Source of the DNA: an uncultured Chloroflexota bacterium
GTDB taxonomy: Bacteria > Chloroflexota > Anaerolineae > Aggregatilineales > Phototrophicaceae
Assembly: GCA_937974245.1 (NCBI GenBank)
Contig: CALJKV010000031.1
Coordinates: forward strand, 1-51,629
Reading direction: 5' to 3'
Length of the DNA stretch: 51,629 nt
Part shown: piece by piece, positions 8,006 to 16,331 of the stretch
How positions within the stretch are numbered: the stretch's first letter is position 1
Layout: every line of letters starts with the position of its first letter
Position numbers and translations under genes: made by a program
Notes under the pieces: model-generated
What the model was told of the DNA's origin: nothing
The model's database searches: none
What the model saw: only the letters and a program-made list of their open reading frames with translations

Positions 8006-8527
8006 TCACCCCGCCAACCGGGGTTTTAGCGACTCCGCCCAGGCACGAATCGCGTCCCAGTCACGGTGATCGCCCTCTTTCCAGACACCTGCCCACACAC
8101 TGACACGAAACTTGAGCCGGTCACCAAAAGATGGAATCCTGCTGATGTCCAGCCCGCCGGCGAAGCAGCCCGCGCTCATCGGTTTGACGATGCCGCGCAC
8201 CGGGTTGAGCCATTTTTCGACCTCAGGCCGGTACTTCTCCCCGTTTTTCATCGCCAGTGTCATGCACACCAGGAAGGCCGCGAACGGTTTCTGCCCCAGC
8301 GCCGCCCGGTGAGTCTGAACAAATGTCATCGCTTCTGGCAGCCATTTTTTGTCTTGAATGGCGCTACCGGCTACCACCGCGCTGTACTGCGTGAGGTCGG
8401 TCACTTCCTCCATTGGGCGTACTTCAACCTGCGCCCCGGCTTCGGCCAGGGTTTTCGCAATCGCCTCGGCCACACCGACTGAATAGCCGGTCTGGGTGGC
8501 ATAGGTAACAAGGATCGTATTGGGCAT
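8006..8527 (-). CDS. Flavodoxin-domain protein (HemG/Flavodoxin_5-like)
   Basis: A 173-residue flavodoxin-like protein. The FMN-phosphate loop is near the N-terminus (TYATQTGYSVGVAEAIA, about 7-23), and AVVAGSAIQDKKWLPEA resembles the second FMN loop of menaquinone-dependent protoporphyrinogen oxidase-like proteins. The C-terminal DWDAIRAWAESL is also typical of that group. I chose the ATG at 8527 (AGGAG seven bases upstream) over a GTG one codon earlier. The physiological electron partner is unknown, and no other haem genes are nearby. The gene for a four-helix membrane protein lies upstream on the same strand. Confidence 0.8.
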   Translation of the reverse strand: MPNTILVTYATQTGYSVGVAEAIAKTLAEAGAQVEVRPMEEVTDLTQYSAVVAGSAIQDKKWLPEAMTFVQTHRAALGQKPFAAFLVCMTLAMKNGEKYRPEVEKWLNPVRGIVKPMSAGCFAGGLDISRIPSFGDRLKFRVSVWAGVWKEGDHRDWDAIRAWAESLKPRLAG

Positions 8528-8569
8528 CACATCGCTCCTGAATGATGGATCGGACGAATGGACAGGACG

Positions 8570-9079
8570 TTAGGAGTAGCGGCGCTGCGGAGCGGTCACG
8601 GCCTGCCGCACCCGCACCGAGGCGAACGTAATCATGGTGAAGACGGCGACCACCGGGCAGATGACGACCTGGAGTGTCAGCCCGATTCTGCCGATGTCAT
8701 TGTTCACCCATGACAGGATGAAACGCAGTGATTCGGGCAGGGTATCCGCCATGTGAGTGAAGTCAAACGGGAAGACGTTCAACAGGCGCACGGCTGCCAG
8801 CGCCATGAACACGTTGCTGGCTGCTTCCACCGGACGGGCCACGTTCCGGCGTCCGGTGACGATGCGGACGATGGGTGCGGCGGTGGCGAAGAGCATCGGG
8901 CCGTAAAACAACAGCATTTCCTGCCAGCCGAATTTCTCAGTAAAGAAGCCGGAATTAACGATCAGATGGTGATTGAAGAAGGCGAGCAGGAGCATCATCA
9001 TGATGACGCCGATGAATTCGCCCACGCGCTGCCCCCTGGTCAGCCGGCCCCGGTCACGTCGTTCGGTATTTTCTTGCAT
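8570..9079 (-). CDS. Uncharacterised membrane protein, about four helices
   Basis: A 169-residue protein with a charged N-terminus (RRDRGRLTRGQR). Four hydrophobic segments follow, at about 22-45, 52-75, 85-105 and 130-155. I do not recognise a family. It precedes the flavodoxin gene by 42 bases on the same strand, so the two may form an operon. An operator-like inverted repeat lies 70 bases upstream. GGAGGAATACC just before the ATG is a strong ribosome binding site. Confidence 0.7.
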   Translation of the reverse strand: MQENTERRDRGRLTRGQRVGEFIGVIMMMLLLAFFNHHLIVNSGFFTEKFGWQEMLLFYGPMLFATAAPIVRIVTGRRNVARPVEAASNVFMALAAVRLLNVFPFDFTHMADTLPESLRFILSWVNNDIGRIGLTLQVVICPVVAVFTMITFASVRVRQAVTAPQRRYS

Positions 9080-9147
9080 GGTATTCCTCCGTTACCATCT
9101 CGCCGGGGCCGGTTTCCCCCTGACCCCGGCGAATAGGGTTACAATTG

Positions 9148-9173
9148 TGCGTATATTCCATTCTGTATACGCA
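9148..9173. promoter_or_regulatory. Operator-like inverted repeat
   Basis: TGCGTATA (9148-9155) and TATACGCA (9166-9173) are perfect inverted copies around a 10-base spacer, with AATT on each outer side. The centre-to-centre distance of about 18 bases fits binding of an HTH dimer on one DNA face. It lies upstream of the minus-strand gene at 8570-9079. The regulator is unknown. Confidence 0.45.
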
Positions 9174-9257
9174 AATTGGGGAGCAGAGTTGTGAGGAATA
9201 TCACAAAGAAGGATGATATGAAGTGGTTATTCCGCCACGAGGGAAAGGGAGCGTTGT

Positions 9258-10031
9258 TTAGAACCAACCCAGCAGACGATATTGCTTCATGGGCTTCCAC
9301 CCCAATGACTGCGCTACAATAAGCGATGGGATATTAGGAAACCCGCAATTACAGTACGTCTGGTAGCCGCGCCGCTCGGCTTCCTGGATAACGGCGGCAC
9401 AGGTCATCTTCGCATAGCCTTTGTTCCGTTCGGCTTCCCGCGTATTGACGCCGATTTCGATCACATCCCGGAAGGATGTCCCGGCGAAGGCTTCGCAGAG
9501 GAGATCATCGCCGCGCATCAGGCAGTAGCCGAAACCGCGTTCGAGCGCCCGTTCCGGCGACCCGAACATCTCCGAATAGAACGTATAGTCCTCGATACAC
9601 CGGAACAGGTCACGGTCAATCGGGCGCAGCGTGCAGTCGGGCGGAATTTGATTCAGATAGTCCAGAAGCCGCCGGTTCGATGCGGTGCGGATGCCCTCGA
9701 ACATGCGACGCCGATAGCCCGGTTCTGGAAAGTGACTCTTGAGCGCGTCGTCACGATCCCAGAACCCGTAGAGGACATCGCCGTACTGCCGCCGCTGGTT
9801 GATAAACGCGGTCAGCAGGCCATCCGGGAACGTCCCTTCCAGATACAATGTTCCGAAGGCGGCCTCCTGCACAATGCCCCAGGTCGGGTGTTCCAGGTCG
9901 TCCGTCCAGATGCGCCCGGCATTATCCCCCGCCAGCACGGCGAAACAACGCAGCCCGGCAGGCACGTCTTCCCGGAATAGAGCGCGTAGTGTCGGGGTAA
10001 TCTGCCCTGGTTGGACTTCAATCATCGTCAT
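9258..10031 (-). CDS. GNAT-family acetyltransferase
   Basis: A 257-residue protein resembling the larger GNAT_acetyltran type: an N-terminal domain of about 120 residues, then the acetyl-CoA domain. The latter shows VIEIGVNTREAERNKGYAKMTCAAVIQEAERRG (about 190-222), where the R-x-x-G-x-A like loop would hold the CoA pyrophosphate. It is followed by TYCNCGFPNIPSLIVAQSLGW, the Asn-rich C-terminal strand and helix of the family. GGAG lies upstream of the ATG. It starts 15 bases after the end of the large membrane protein gene and is probably in its operon. The acceptor substrate cannot be inferred. Confidence 0.82.
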   Translation of the reverse strand: MTMIEVQPGQITPTLRALFREDVPAGLRCFAVLAGDNAGRIWTDDLEHPTWGIVQEAAFGTLYLEGTFPDGLLTAFINQRRQYGDVLYGFWDRDDALKSHFPEPGYRRRMFEGIRTASNRRLLDYLNQIPPDCTLRPIDRDLFRCIEDYTFYSEMFGSPERALERGFGYCLMRGDDLLCEAFAGTSFRDVIEIGVNTREAERNKGYAKMTCAAVIQEAERRGYQTYCNCGFPNIPSLIVAQSLGWKPMKQYRLLGWF

Positions 10032-10046
10032 TGCTTGCTCCCATAT

Positions 10047-12518
10047 TTACTCCACCCGAATCGTCCCCAGCGGCACGACATCGCCAACCGGATTCCCGGC
10101 GGAATCGGTCACGGGCAGGCGATCCCCGTTGCCACATTCTCCCGGCGGGCGCGTATCGCAGGTGTAGAGGCCGATCAGCAGTTGGTACTCGCCCGGCGGT
10201 ATATCGGGCGGCAGGTCAATTTTATAGGGGTCACGGATGAAGCCGTCCGGCGTCCATTCCTTCGTCGGGCGTCCGGCGGGGTTGAGCAGGTCGGCCTGTG
10301 CCAGCGGCGGCCCCCCGGCGGAGACGTGCACAAAGCTGGCATAGCCGTAAACCGGCGTCTGCGAGGCGTACCAGTACACCGTCAGTTCCACCTGGTCGCC
10401 CGGCCTGAAGACGCGCCCGGAGAGGTCATAGCCTAGGAACCGGATGCCGTCGCTCAGGTCGTAATGCGCCAGGTATTCAGCCAGTTGCGCTTCGCCCGGC
10501 GGCGATTCGACCCACGCCCCGCCGGGACGCACGTAAACCAGCACGAAGACCAGCGCCAGGGCGCCGCCCACGACCAGCCCGGCGCGACTCGCACTGTCGA
10601 GCGCGGGGAGGGACAGCACCGGGGCAGACCAGCCCCGCCGCCGAATCAACCAGGCTGCCCCGCTCAGGAAAACCAACGTCACCAGACTCACGAGGACGCC
10701 CAACAGACTCGGAGGAGTCAGTTCAAACGTAAGGGTGACGGTGTGTTCGCCCGCCGGAATCGGGAAGGTTATCAGGCCGTGCGGGTCGCTGGGGGTGATG
10801 GGGACAGTTACGCCATCTACCGCCGCTGTCCAGCCAGGGAAATCATACGTCAGGACTTCCAGCGTGAAGGCTTCCGGCGCGGTGATGCGCCAGGTGTCGT
10901 GTTGTGGCCCGTGCGCGAGGACATCCACTGTGACGCCTTCCGGCAGGACTTCCAGGTGCGCTTTGTTGACCGGGTAGCCGTCGGCGTAGTCATCCAGCAA
11001 ACGGGGAGTCGCGCCCGGCTCAAAAAACACGCTCGCCGGGAGGTACTCGTTGGAGAAAGTCGTCGCCCGCTGCTTCCCCGCCAGTTCCTGGGCATGATAG
11101 GCCGCGACAGACGTATCTACCGTCTCGTGTTCCCACTCGTCCACATAAAACAAGGGGGTCGCCAGCCCAACGACGGCAAATACGAGCACAGCCAGTAGCC
11201 CGGCGCGTACCCGTCCCGGCAGCCGTGCCAACCAGACGCCGTTCATCCCGGCGAGGACGGCGAGGCAAAATGCCACCGGCCCCAGCAGCCGCCAGGGAAA
11301 TTGCAGGAACGCCAGCGGCGCGGTAGCTTCCCACAGGAACGCACCCACCGGCAGGACGAGAAACAGCAGTCCCCCCGCCGCCAGGGTGAAGAACAGGGTG
11401 TCGGCCTGTATACCGCCGGACAGGGCCTGCCCTGTCCCTACAACATCAATTTCCTGGTTTTGTTGTGCCGGTGGGGAGGGTCTTAGACCCTCCCCTACAC
11501 CCTGCGTTGTTTTGCGGGACTTCACGCGCCGCCATATCTCCACATTTACCATGACGACCCCCGCCAGCGCCAGAATCCACTGGGCGACGCCCAGGTTTAA
11601 CTGGTGGAGCAGGCCGTTGATCGCCCCGGCATCGGTGCGGGGGGAGGCCGCCAGCAGTTCGCTGACCGGAACGAAGAAGTTTTTGTAATCCAACTGCGCC
11701 ACCGCAGTCAGGTTGCCCAACCGTACCGCGCCGCTTTCCAGAACCACCGGCAGCCAGAAGTAGGCCGCCAATCCGACCCCGGTCATGAGCGCGACCAGGG
11801 GAAGCAGGCGGAAAGTCCGCGAGTCATCATCCGCCGGGAAAAAGCGGGACGCCAGCCAACCCCACACCAGCCACACGCCCAACAGGCCTGTTAAAACCAG
11901 CGCCATCAGGTTATGGGTGATAATCACCGCCCCGCCGCTGAACGAAGCCAGAACGAAGGCTACCGCCCCGCCGCGCCGCAGTAGGCGGTCATAGGCGGTC
12001 ATTATCCAGGGGAGCAGAACGAGCGCCAGAAATTCGGGATACGCCCCGCGCGCATACGGCTCGGTGAACAGGATATACGGGCTGTAGACATAGACCAGCG
12101 CCGCCAGCAGGCCGCCGATTTTCCCCCCGCGTACCCGCGCAAAGGTGTACATCCCCGCGCCCGCGCCCAGCACGCCCAGGACGATTAACGCCCGCAGGCT
12201 GTCCACCGCGTTCAACGCAAACAGCCGCGACAGGATGCTGGTGACATAGTATGTCAGGCTGGCGTAGTAGTGGAACAGCGGTGCGCCGTAGCCGGTGTAG
12301 AACGCCTCCGCCCACTGCGGAATGAGAACGCCATGCGACCAGGCGCGATCCATCTCCGCGACGCGGTAGACGTGGTAGAGGACATCCGTGCCGTTGGGCA
12401 AGCCGGGGCGGTAGGCCAGCGGCCACAGGGCGAACAGGCACAGCGCCAGAGTCAGTAATAGACCCCAGTCGGGGCGGAAACGGCTGAGGCGGGTCTTTTG
12501 TGCAGGGTGATTGGTCAT
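10047..12518 (-). CDS. 6-PTPS-related / GT-C-like multi-pass membrane protein
   Basis: An 823-residue protein. Its N-terminus has the pattern of the 6-pyruvoyl-tetrahydropterin synthase-related membrane family, which is distantly GT-C-like: GTDVLYHVYR (about 42-51), PQWAEAFYTGYGAPLFHYYAS, and FTEPYARGAYPEFLA. About ten hydrophobic helices follow, then a C-terminal extracellular part of beta-rich type with one more helix. It probably transfers or modifies a lipid-linked sugar at the cell surface; this is inference. Residues about 340-376 (KTTQGVGEGLRPS to SGGIQ) are encoded by two palindromic repeats placed in frame in a loop between helices. The acetyltransferase gene follows 15 bases downstream. 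Confidence 0.82.
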   Translation of the reverse strand: MTNHPAQKTRLSRFRPDWGLLLTLALCLFALWPLAYRPGLPNGTDVLYHVYRVAEMDRAWSHGVLIPQWAEAFYTGYGAPLFHYYASLTYYVTSILSRLFALNAVDSLRALIVLGVLGAGAGMYTFARVRGGKIGGLLAALVYVYSPYILFTEPYARGAYPEFLALVLLPWIMTAYDRLLRRGGAVAFVLASFSGGAVIITHNLMALVLTGLLGVWLVWGWLASRFFPADDDSRTFRLLPLVALMTGVGLAAYFWLPVVLESGAVRLGNLTAVAQLDYKNFFVPVSELLAASPRTDAGAINGLLHQLNLGVAQWILALAGVVMVNVEIWRRVKSRKTTQGVGEGLRPSPPAQQNQEIDVVGTGQALSGGIQADTLFFTLAAGGLLFLVLPVGAFLWEATAPLAFLQFPWRLLGPVAFCLAVLAGMNGVWLARLPGRVRAGLLAVLVFAVVGLATPLFYVDEWEHETVDTSVAAYHAQELAGKQRATTFSNEYLPASVFFEPGATPRLLDDYADGYPVNKAHLEVLPEGVTVDVLAHGPQHDTWRITAPEAFTLEVLTYDFPGWTAAVDGVTVPITPSDPHGLITFPIPAGEHTVTLTFELTPPSLLGVLVSLVTLVFLSGAAWLIRRRGWSAPVLSLPALDSASRAGLVVGGALALVFVLVYVRPGGAWVESPPGEAQLAEYLAHYDLSDGIRFLGYDLSGRVFRPGDQVELTVYWYASQTPVYGYASFVHVSAGGPPLAQADLLNPAGRPTKEWTPDGFIRDPYKIDLPPDIPPGEYQLLIGLYTCDTRPPGECGNGDRLPVTDSAGNPVGDVVPLGTIRVE
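11418..11437 (-). repeat. GTAGGG-type palindrome inside a coding region
   Basis: The stem GGACAGGGC / GCCCTGTCC closes on two bases. Read on the minus strand it is preceded by TTGTAG, the family flank. It codes in frame for VVGTGQALSGG of the membrane protein. Confidence 0.75.
11473..11495 (-). repeat. Second palindrome inside the same coding region
   Basis: An 11-bp perfect stem GGGGAGGGTCT / AGACCCTCCCC with a single central base. On the minus strand it is preceded by GTGTA. It codes in frame for GVGEGLRPSPP. It has the same orientation as the copy at 11418 and lies 36 bases from it. Confidence 0.75.
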
Positions 12519-12547
12519 GGGATTTTTCAGGGTATTTAAGATAGTAA

Positions 12548-12575
12548 CGGCGAGATTGTAGCAGAAATCTCGCCG
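12548..12575 (-). promoter_or_regulatory. Inverted repeat upstream of membrane protein gene
   Basis: CGGCGAGAT (12548-12556) and ATCTCGCCG (12567-12575) pair perfectly around ten bases. The minus-strand reading of the loop contains TACAAT (12555-12560), a -10-like box about 37 bases before the start at 12518. The arms could therefore be an operator over a promoter, or a terminator hairpin for the WD40 gene. A convincing -35 box is missing. Confidence 0.35.
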
Positions 12576-12668
12576 CTTGTCTGAAATGGAGGTGATGTCA
12601 GCGTGTGGAGTCCAGCAGGGGCGACCCCAATAACCGCTGGCGGGGGTTGTTCAATCCCCCTGATCGGT

Positions 12669-12786
12669 GTGGTTTTTCAGCAATTTTGCAATTGTGCTGC
12701 AATTGCTGCGATTGCCGCAATCCTCCCGTGAGGCGTTGATGATTGGCGCTGAATTTTGCTGCAAAGCCGCCGATTTTGCTGCAAGA
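12669..12786 (-). repeat. Arm B of the inverted repeat
   Basis: Reverse complement of 2566-2681. On the minus strand it also shows a tandem TTGCAGCAAAAT unit at its left part, better preserved than in arm A. With arm A it flanks about 10 kb of genes. Confidence 0.75.
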
Positions 12787-12913
12787 GGGCCATTGGCTGC
12801 TGGCCGCTGGCTGAGGTGGCTGGCAGTGCTGAGGGCTGGGGCATCCCCAGGAACCAGTTGGCCGAAATCGATTGCTTTTTCAAGCTATGCCCACTTCCGT
12901 GATCTACTGAATT

Positions 12914-13975
12914 TCAGTTTTCCCTTACGATGCCCCAGATACCTACGGTTCCATCTGTACTGCCCGTAACAATGAAATCATTCCCTGGTGAAATCACGAT
13001 ACTGGTAATTGCATACTCATGTGCCTTGAAAAATAACACCTCTTCCAGACGCCCGACATCCAGGACTTGTAGAAATCCGCCCTGAGCACCTGTTACCAGT
13101 AGACTCCCGGTTTTATCACAGCTAACCGCATATATCTTGTGGTCATGAATCGAATTCACCGCGATGAGTGAAAAGTCGGTTTGATCCCAGAGTTTAGTTT
13201 CCTGTTCCCCTACTGAAGCAAACACGGAACCACCAGGACAGAAAGCCAGATCATTGACCCAGCTTGAATGAGCCTCGATAACCGCGATTTTTTCTAAGTC
13301 GCTTGCATCCCAAATAGTGATTTTGCCTGAGCTATCACCAGAGATCAGCATTTTACCATCAGGACTGTATTGTATCGTGTTGATGTCTGCATCGGGGGAT
13401 TCAATGTATGCGATCTCTTCCATACCCTGCATATTCCGGATACTCAACTGATTGCCTTCTGGGTAACCGACCTCAACCCCGCTCGAAAATGCAAGGATGT
13501 TTTGTAGAGGATGTAGACTTATATCACTGATTCGTTCAATTTCTTTTTTAAATTCAAAGGCCACTATACTTTGAAGAGTCCGGACATTCGTAAAAATAAT
13601 CTTCCCATCGATGCTTCCAGACACAAGCAGGTCGTTATCAACATGACTAAATGCCAATGAATTAATCCGAAAAGCGTGGTCGTGAAATTCAGCTCTTAAC
13701 TGCAAGGATGGCAGATCATACAATGATAAAATGCCATTGTCGCGCCCTACAGCCAAAACGCTTCCTGGGGTATTGATTGCCATACTGCTTATCCAGTTCA
13801 TACCCTCAGCATCTAGCGACTCAATCATCGCGATGCGCTCCAGATCATGTAAATTACCTTCATCTAGCAGGAGTAGTTCAGGAAAGACAAACTCTTGAGA
13901 GATGGCCTGCTGCCCGATAAGCATAAGAGAGACAATGGTTATTATCAGTAAACCTCTTCGCAGCCCGGTTTTCAA
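12914..13975 (-). CDS. Secreted or anchored WD40-repeat protein
   Basis: A 353-residue protein. A signal peptide or N-terminal anchor is clear (MKTGLRRGLLIITIVSLMLIG then QQAIS). The remainder is a beta-propeller with about six to seven WD40-like blades: repeated motifs such as INSLAFSHVDNDLLVSGSIDGKI, INTIQYSPDGKMLISGDSSGKITIWD and ITSIVISPGNDFIVTGSTDGTVGIWG end in the usual W-D or W-G. It would act outside the membrane as a binding scaffold. Base composition (much AT, for example in the third codon position) differs from both neighbours, suggesting a separate origin. No partner can be inferred. Confidence 0.85.
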   Translation of the reverse strand: MKTGLRRGLLIITIVSLMLIGQQAISQEFVFPELLLLDEGNLHDLERIAMIESLDAEGMNWISSMAINTPGSVLAVGRDNGILSLYDLPSLQLRAEFHDHAFRINSLAFSHVDNDLLVSGSIDGKIIFTNVRTLQSIVAFEFKKEIERISDISLHPLQNILAFSSGVEVGYPEGNQLSIRNMQGMEEIAYIESPDADINTIQYSPDGKMLISGDSSGKITIWDASDLEKIAVIEAHSSWVNDLAFCPGGSVFASVGEQETKLWDQTDFSLIAVNSIHDHKIYAVSCDKTGSLLVTGAQGGFLQVLDVGRLEEVLFFKAHEYAITSIVISPGNDFIVTGSTDGTVGIWGIVREN

Positions 13976-14241
13976 TATTCTGCCTCTCTTACTATTACTT
14001 ACATCTTGCCGCCCACTGACATTTTCACCGTCCGTTGAAGCAGGGTAAGGTCAAGGATTACGATAGCACAGAATGGGGCGAAAAGGGTGAATCTTTGTTA
14101 GAAGATTTGTTCAGTGTTGAAAGTAAAGGCGGCGCTGAGTCCTGAGGGTGAGCAGGAATCAGGGCCGGGGAAAAACACAGCGCCGTGCGTGTGGCAGCGA
14201 TCACGGCGCTTGTCGTAACGGGCGTGGATGGCGTGAGGTCG

Positions 14242-15051
14242 CTACTCCGCCGCCGTCACCTTCACCCGGTTCATGGATGGGTCGGTCAGAAGCCAGCCGC
14301 CATCCTGCGCGGCGCTGGCAGGCAGATGTTCACGCATGTTCGCGATCTCCTGCTCTGGCAGGATCACCGTGAAATGATCCAGCCCCAGCGCGTTATCCGC
14401 CCGGCTGGTGCGTCCCGCCCAGGTGTTGATCCCCAGGTGGTGATGATACCCCTCATACGAGAGGAATCCGGCCGACGGGATGTGCATCATCATCGCCATG
14501 CCCAGGGTGTCCTGGTAAAACGCGGCGGCTTCATCCAGGGCGTTGACATGCAGGTGCATGTGTCCCATGATCGTCCCCGGCGGCAGTTGGTGCGCCCCGG
14601 TATCCGCGCCGTCGGCCTCGCGCAGCAGGTCGCGCAGGTTGATGGGCAGCGTCGCCAGTTGGAACTCGCCATCCCTGTACCACTGTTCACGCGGGCGATC
14701 AGCATAAATCTCAATCCCGTTGCCTTCCGGGTCCGCCAGGTAGATCGCCTCGCTGACGATGTGATCGCTCAGGCCTTGCAGCTCGGTCTGCCTCGTGATG
14801 AAGTGCCGCAGCGTCAGCGCCAGGTGGTGGCGTGACGGCAGCAGCAGCGCGAAGTGATACAAGCCGTTCCCCCCTGGCAGGCGCTGACCTTCCGGGGTGT
14901 GAATGAGCGCCAGCAGGTCGGCACCGCCCACGCCCAGGAATGCGGTGTTTCCGTCCTGGCGGTGGATTTGCAGGCCGATGACCTGCCGGTAAAAGTCAAG
15001 CTGCTTTTCCAGGTTCGCAACCCGGATAAATGTCGTGCCAAGCCGAATCAT
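14242..15051 (-). CDS. Two-domain VOC protein, catechol-2,3-dioxygenase-like (CatE-like)
   Basis: A 269-residue protein with two vicinal-oxygen-chelate modules. The first (about 1-110) begins IRLGTTFIRVANLEKQLDFYRQVIGL and ends with YLADPEGNGIEIYADRP. The second (about 160-269) begins MGHMHLHVNALDEAAAFYQDTLGM and has GYHHHLGINTWAG. Candidate metal ligands are the His in MGHMHLHV, the His in GLDHFTV and Glu in GIEIYAD; the assignment is uncertain. Proteins like this are often annotated as catechol-2,3-dioxygenase or glyoxalase-like. Other ring-cleavage genes are absent, so the pathway is unknown. Confidence 0.82.
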   Translation of the reverse strand: MIRLGTTFIRVANLEKQLDFYRQVIGLQIHRQDGNTAFLGVGGADLLALIHTPEGQRLPGGNGLYHFALLLPSRHHLALTLRHFITRQTELQGLSDHIVSEAIYLADPEGNGIEIYADRPREQWYRDGEFQLATLPINLRDLLREADGADTGAHQLPPGTIMGHMHLHVNALDEAAAFYQDTLGMAMMMHIPSAGFLSYEGYHHHLGINTWAGRTSRADNALGLDHFTVILPEQEIANMREHLPASAAQDGGWLLTDPSMNRVKVTAAE

Positions 15052-15125
15052 GATTCCCTCTCCTCATGACAGCATCCTATTGGTGCCAGTCCTCAATTTC
15101 CAGACCCGTCACTCAACTATAGCAT

Positions 15126-15473
15126 TTACCCGGCTAATGCATAGGCTTCTTCCATCCATTCAAGCAGCTGCTGGTCTACGTCATCCACCGAAGCCAATTT
15201 GACCGTGTGCATAAACCGGTGGGATGAAATCTGTTCGACTTTTGTGATTCGCGGATGATCTATTTTTCGGGATAGGCGAAAACGAAGACTTATGGTGCTT
15301 TTTCGGGTGTAGACACCGGCGAAGCCATTCGCGTTATCCAGGTGAATCGATGTCTGTTTCGGGGATTCGTGAACCTCGCCAAAAACCCTCAAGGCCGCCA
15401 ACAGCCGATCATAGATGTCTTTCACCACCGGGTCGTTACGGTCAAAATGGCTTGCTATCGTCGCAGTGTTCAT
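15126..15473 (-). CDS. DUF5655-type small protein
   Basis: A 115-residue protein matching my memory of DUF5655: an N-terminal helix pair ending in the FGEVHESPKQTSIHL strand, a FAGVYTRKSTISLRFRL segment, SSHRFMHTVKL, and the C-terminal VDDVDQQLLEWMEEAYALA. Function is unknown. Members are often found near nucleases or alone. There is no membrane segment. The gene stands alone between the VOC gene and the plus-strand gene at 15647. Confidence 0.7.
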   Translation of the reverse strand: MNTATIASHFDRNDPVVKDIYDRLLAALRVFGEVHESPKQTSIHLDNANGFAGVYTRKSTISLRFRLSRKIDHPRITKVEQISSHRFMHTVKLASVDDVDQQLLEWMEEAYALAG

Positions 15474-15646
15474 TTTCGCACCTCAAATAAAACATGCGTT
15501 CTATATTATGATTATCACTTAGTTTCAGGAAATCTGCAACACGATAGCGGCTGTCACGTACTCCCTGCCCTCACCCTCTGTTGAGGTTTTGCTGGATGGG
15601 CGGTGTATCATGATGTAGAACTTAACCATCATCTGCAACAGGTCTG

Positions 15647-16288
15647 ATGCACAGACTATTCACGCTGGATTCATCTCAATCCCTGGCTTTGCCCCTTATC
15701 ACCGTCATTGCTGTTGCCGTGATACGGCTGGTATGGTGGCAGTACCTTTCTGGTTTACGGGGGCCGTGGGGATTGGTTGCTATCCCGTGTGTCGGTTTCC
15801 CATTTCTGGTCATTCTGCTCATCTGCTTCGTCGTCGTGGGATTCGTCACCATCCGGTCAATCACACGTACCAGGAGCGTATTACCCACACTCCTGATGTT
15901 CGGCGGCATTTTCCTGGCGCTGCAAATCCCGCTGCCGACTTACGACACACCGGAAAAGCAGCATTTCCTCGCGTATCGTGCCGACTATGAAGCGGTTGTC
16001 GAGATAGCTCGATCAGGCGAGTTAGCGCCTTGCCAGCGATCTGCTTTCGTCCGGCCTGATGAGTTCGAGCCACCCCCGGCCTATGCGTACGTCTCTGCCA
16101 AGCACTGTATCAGGGTGGTTCGTGATGACGCTGGTGGGTTATTTGTGACCTTTTTTCCACTGGAGTCGTTCTATCACCACATCGTCTATACCGAGTCGGG
16201 CGCGATTGAATACCTCTGCCGGTATGATCCGTATGTTGAGCAGGAAATTGACCCGCATTGGTACGTCTGCGAATATGAGTGGAATTAA
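15647..16288 (+). CDS. Uncharacterised membrane protein
   Basis: A 213-residue protein. Three hydrophobic helices lie in the first half (about 14-32, 42-67 and 75-93). The soluble part of about 115 residues is rich in aromatic and acidic residues, with several Cys (PCQRSAF, KHCIRVV, YLCRYD, YVCEYEW). The odd placement of four Cys in the soluble part may mean disulfides outside the membrane. I do not recognise a family. Convergent with dprA. Confidence 0.6.
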   Translation: MHRLFTLDSSQSLALPLITVIAVAVIRLVWWQYLSGLRGPWGLVAIPCVGFPFLVILLICFVVVGFVTIRSITRTRSVLPTLLMFGGIFLALQIPLPTYDTPEKQHFLAYRADYEAVVEIARSGELAPCQRSAFVRPDEFEPPPAYAYVSAKHCIRVVRDDAGGLFVTFFPLESFYHHIVYTESGAIEYLCRYDPYVEQEIDPHWYVCEYEWN

Positions 16289-16331
16289 GCCGGACAGATA
16301 CTGCCCTTACTTTCGAAGTCTTTACCAGCCA

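Larger units (their letters stand above)
12519..12913. other. Intergenic region with long inverted-repeat arm
   Basis: Between the WD40 gene and the large membrane protein gene, both on the minus strand. It contains repeat arm B (12669-12786) and a 9-bp inverted repeat (12548-12575). The short frames crossing it are repeat-derived. Confidence 0.6.

Noticed and set aside
10011..12458. Several plus-strand open frames opposite the large membrane protein
   Set aside because: They are antisense shadows typical of GC-rich coding DNA, Arg/Pro-rich, with no motif or ribosome binding site; the minus-strand frame has clear family features.
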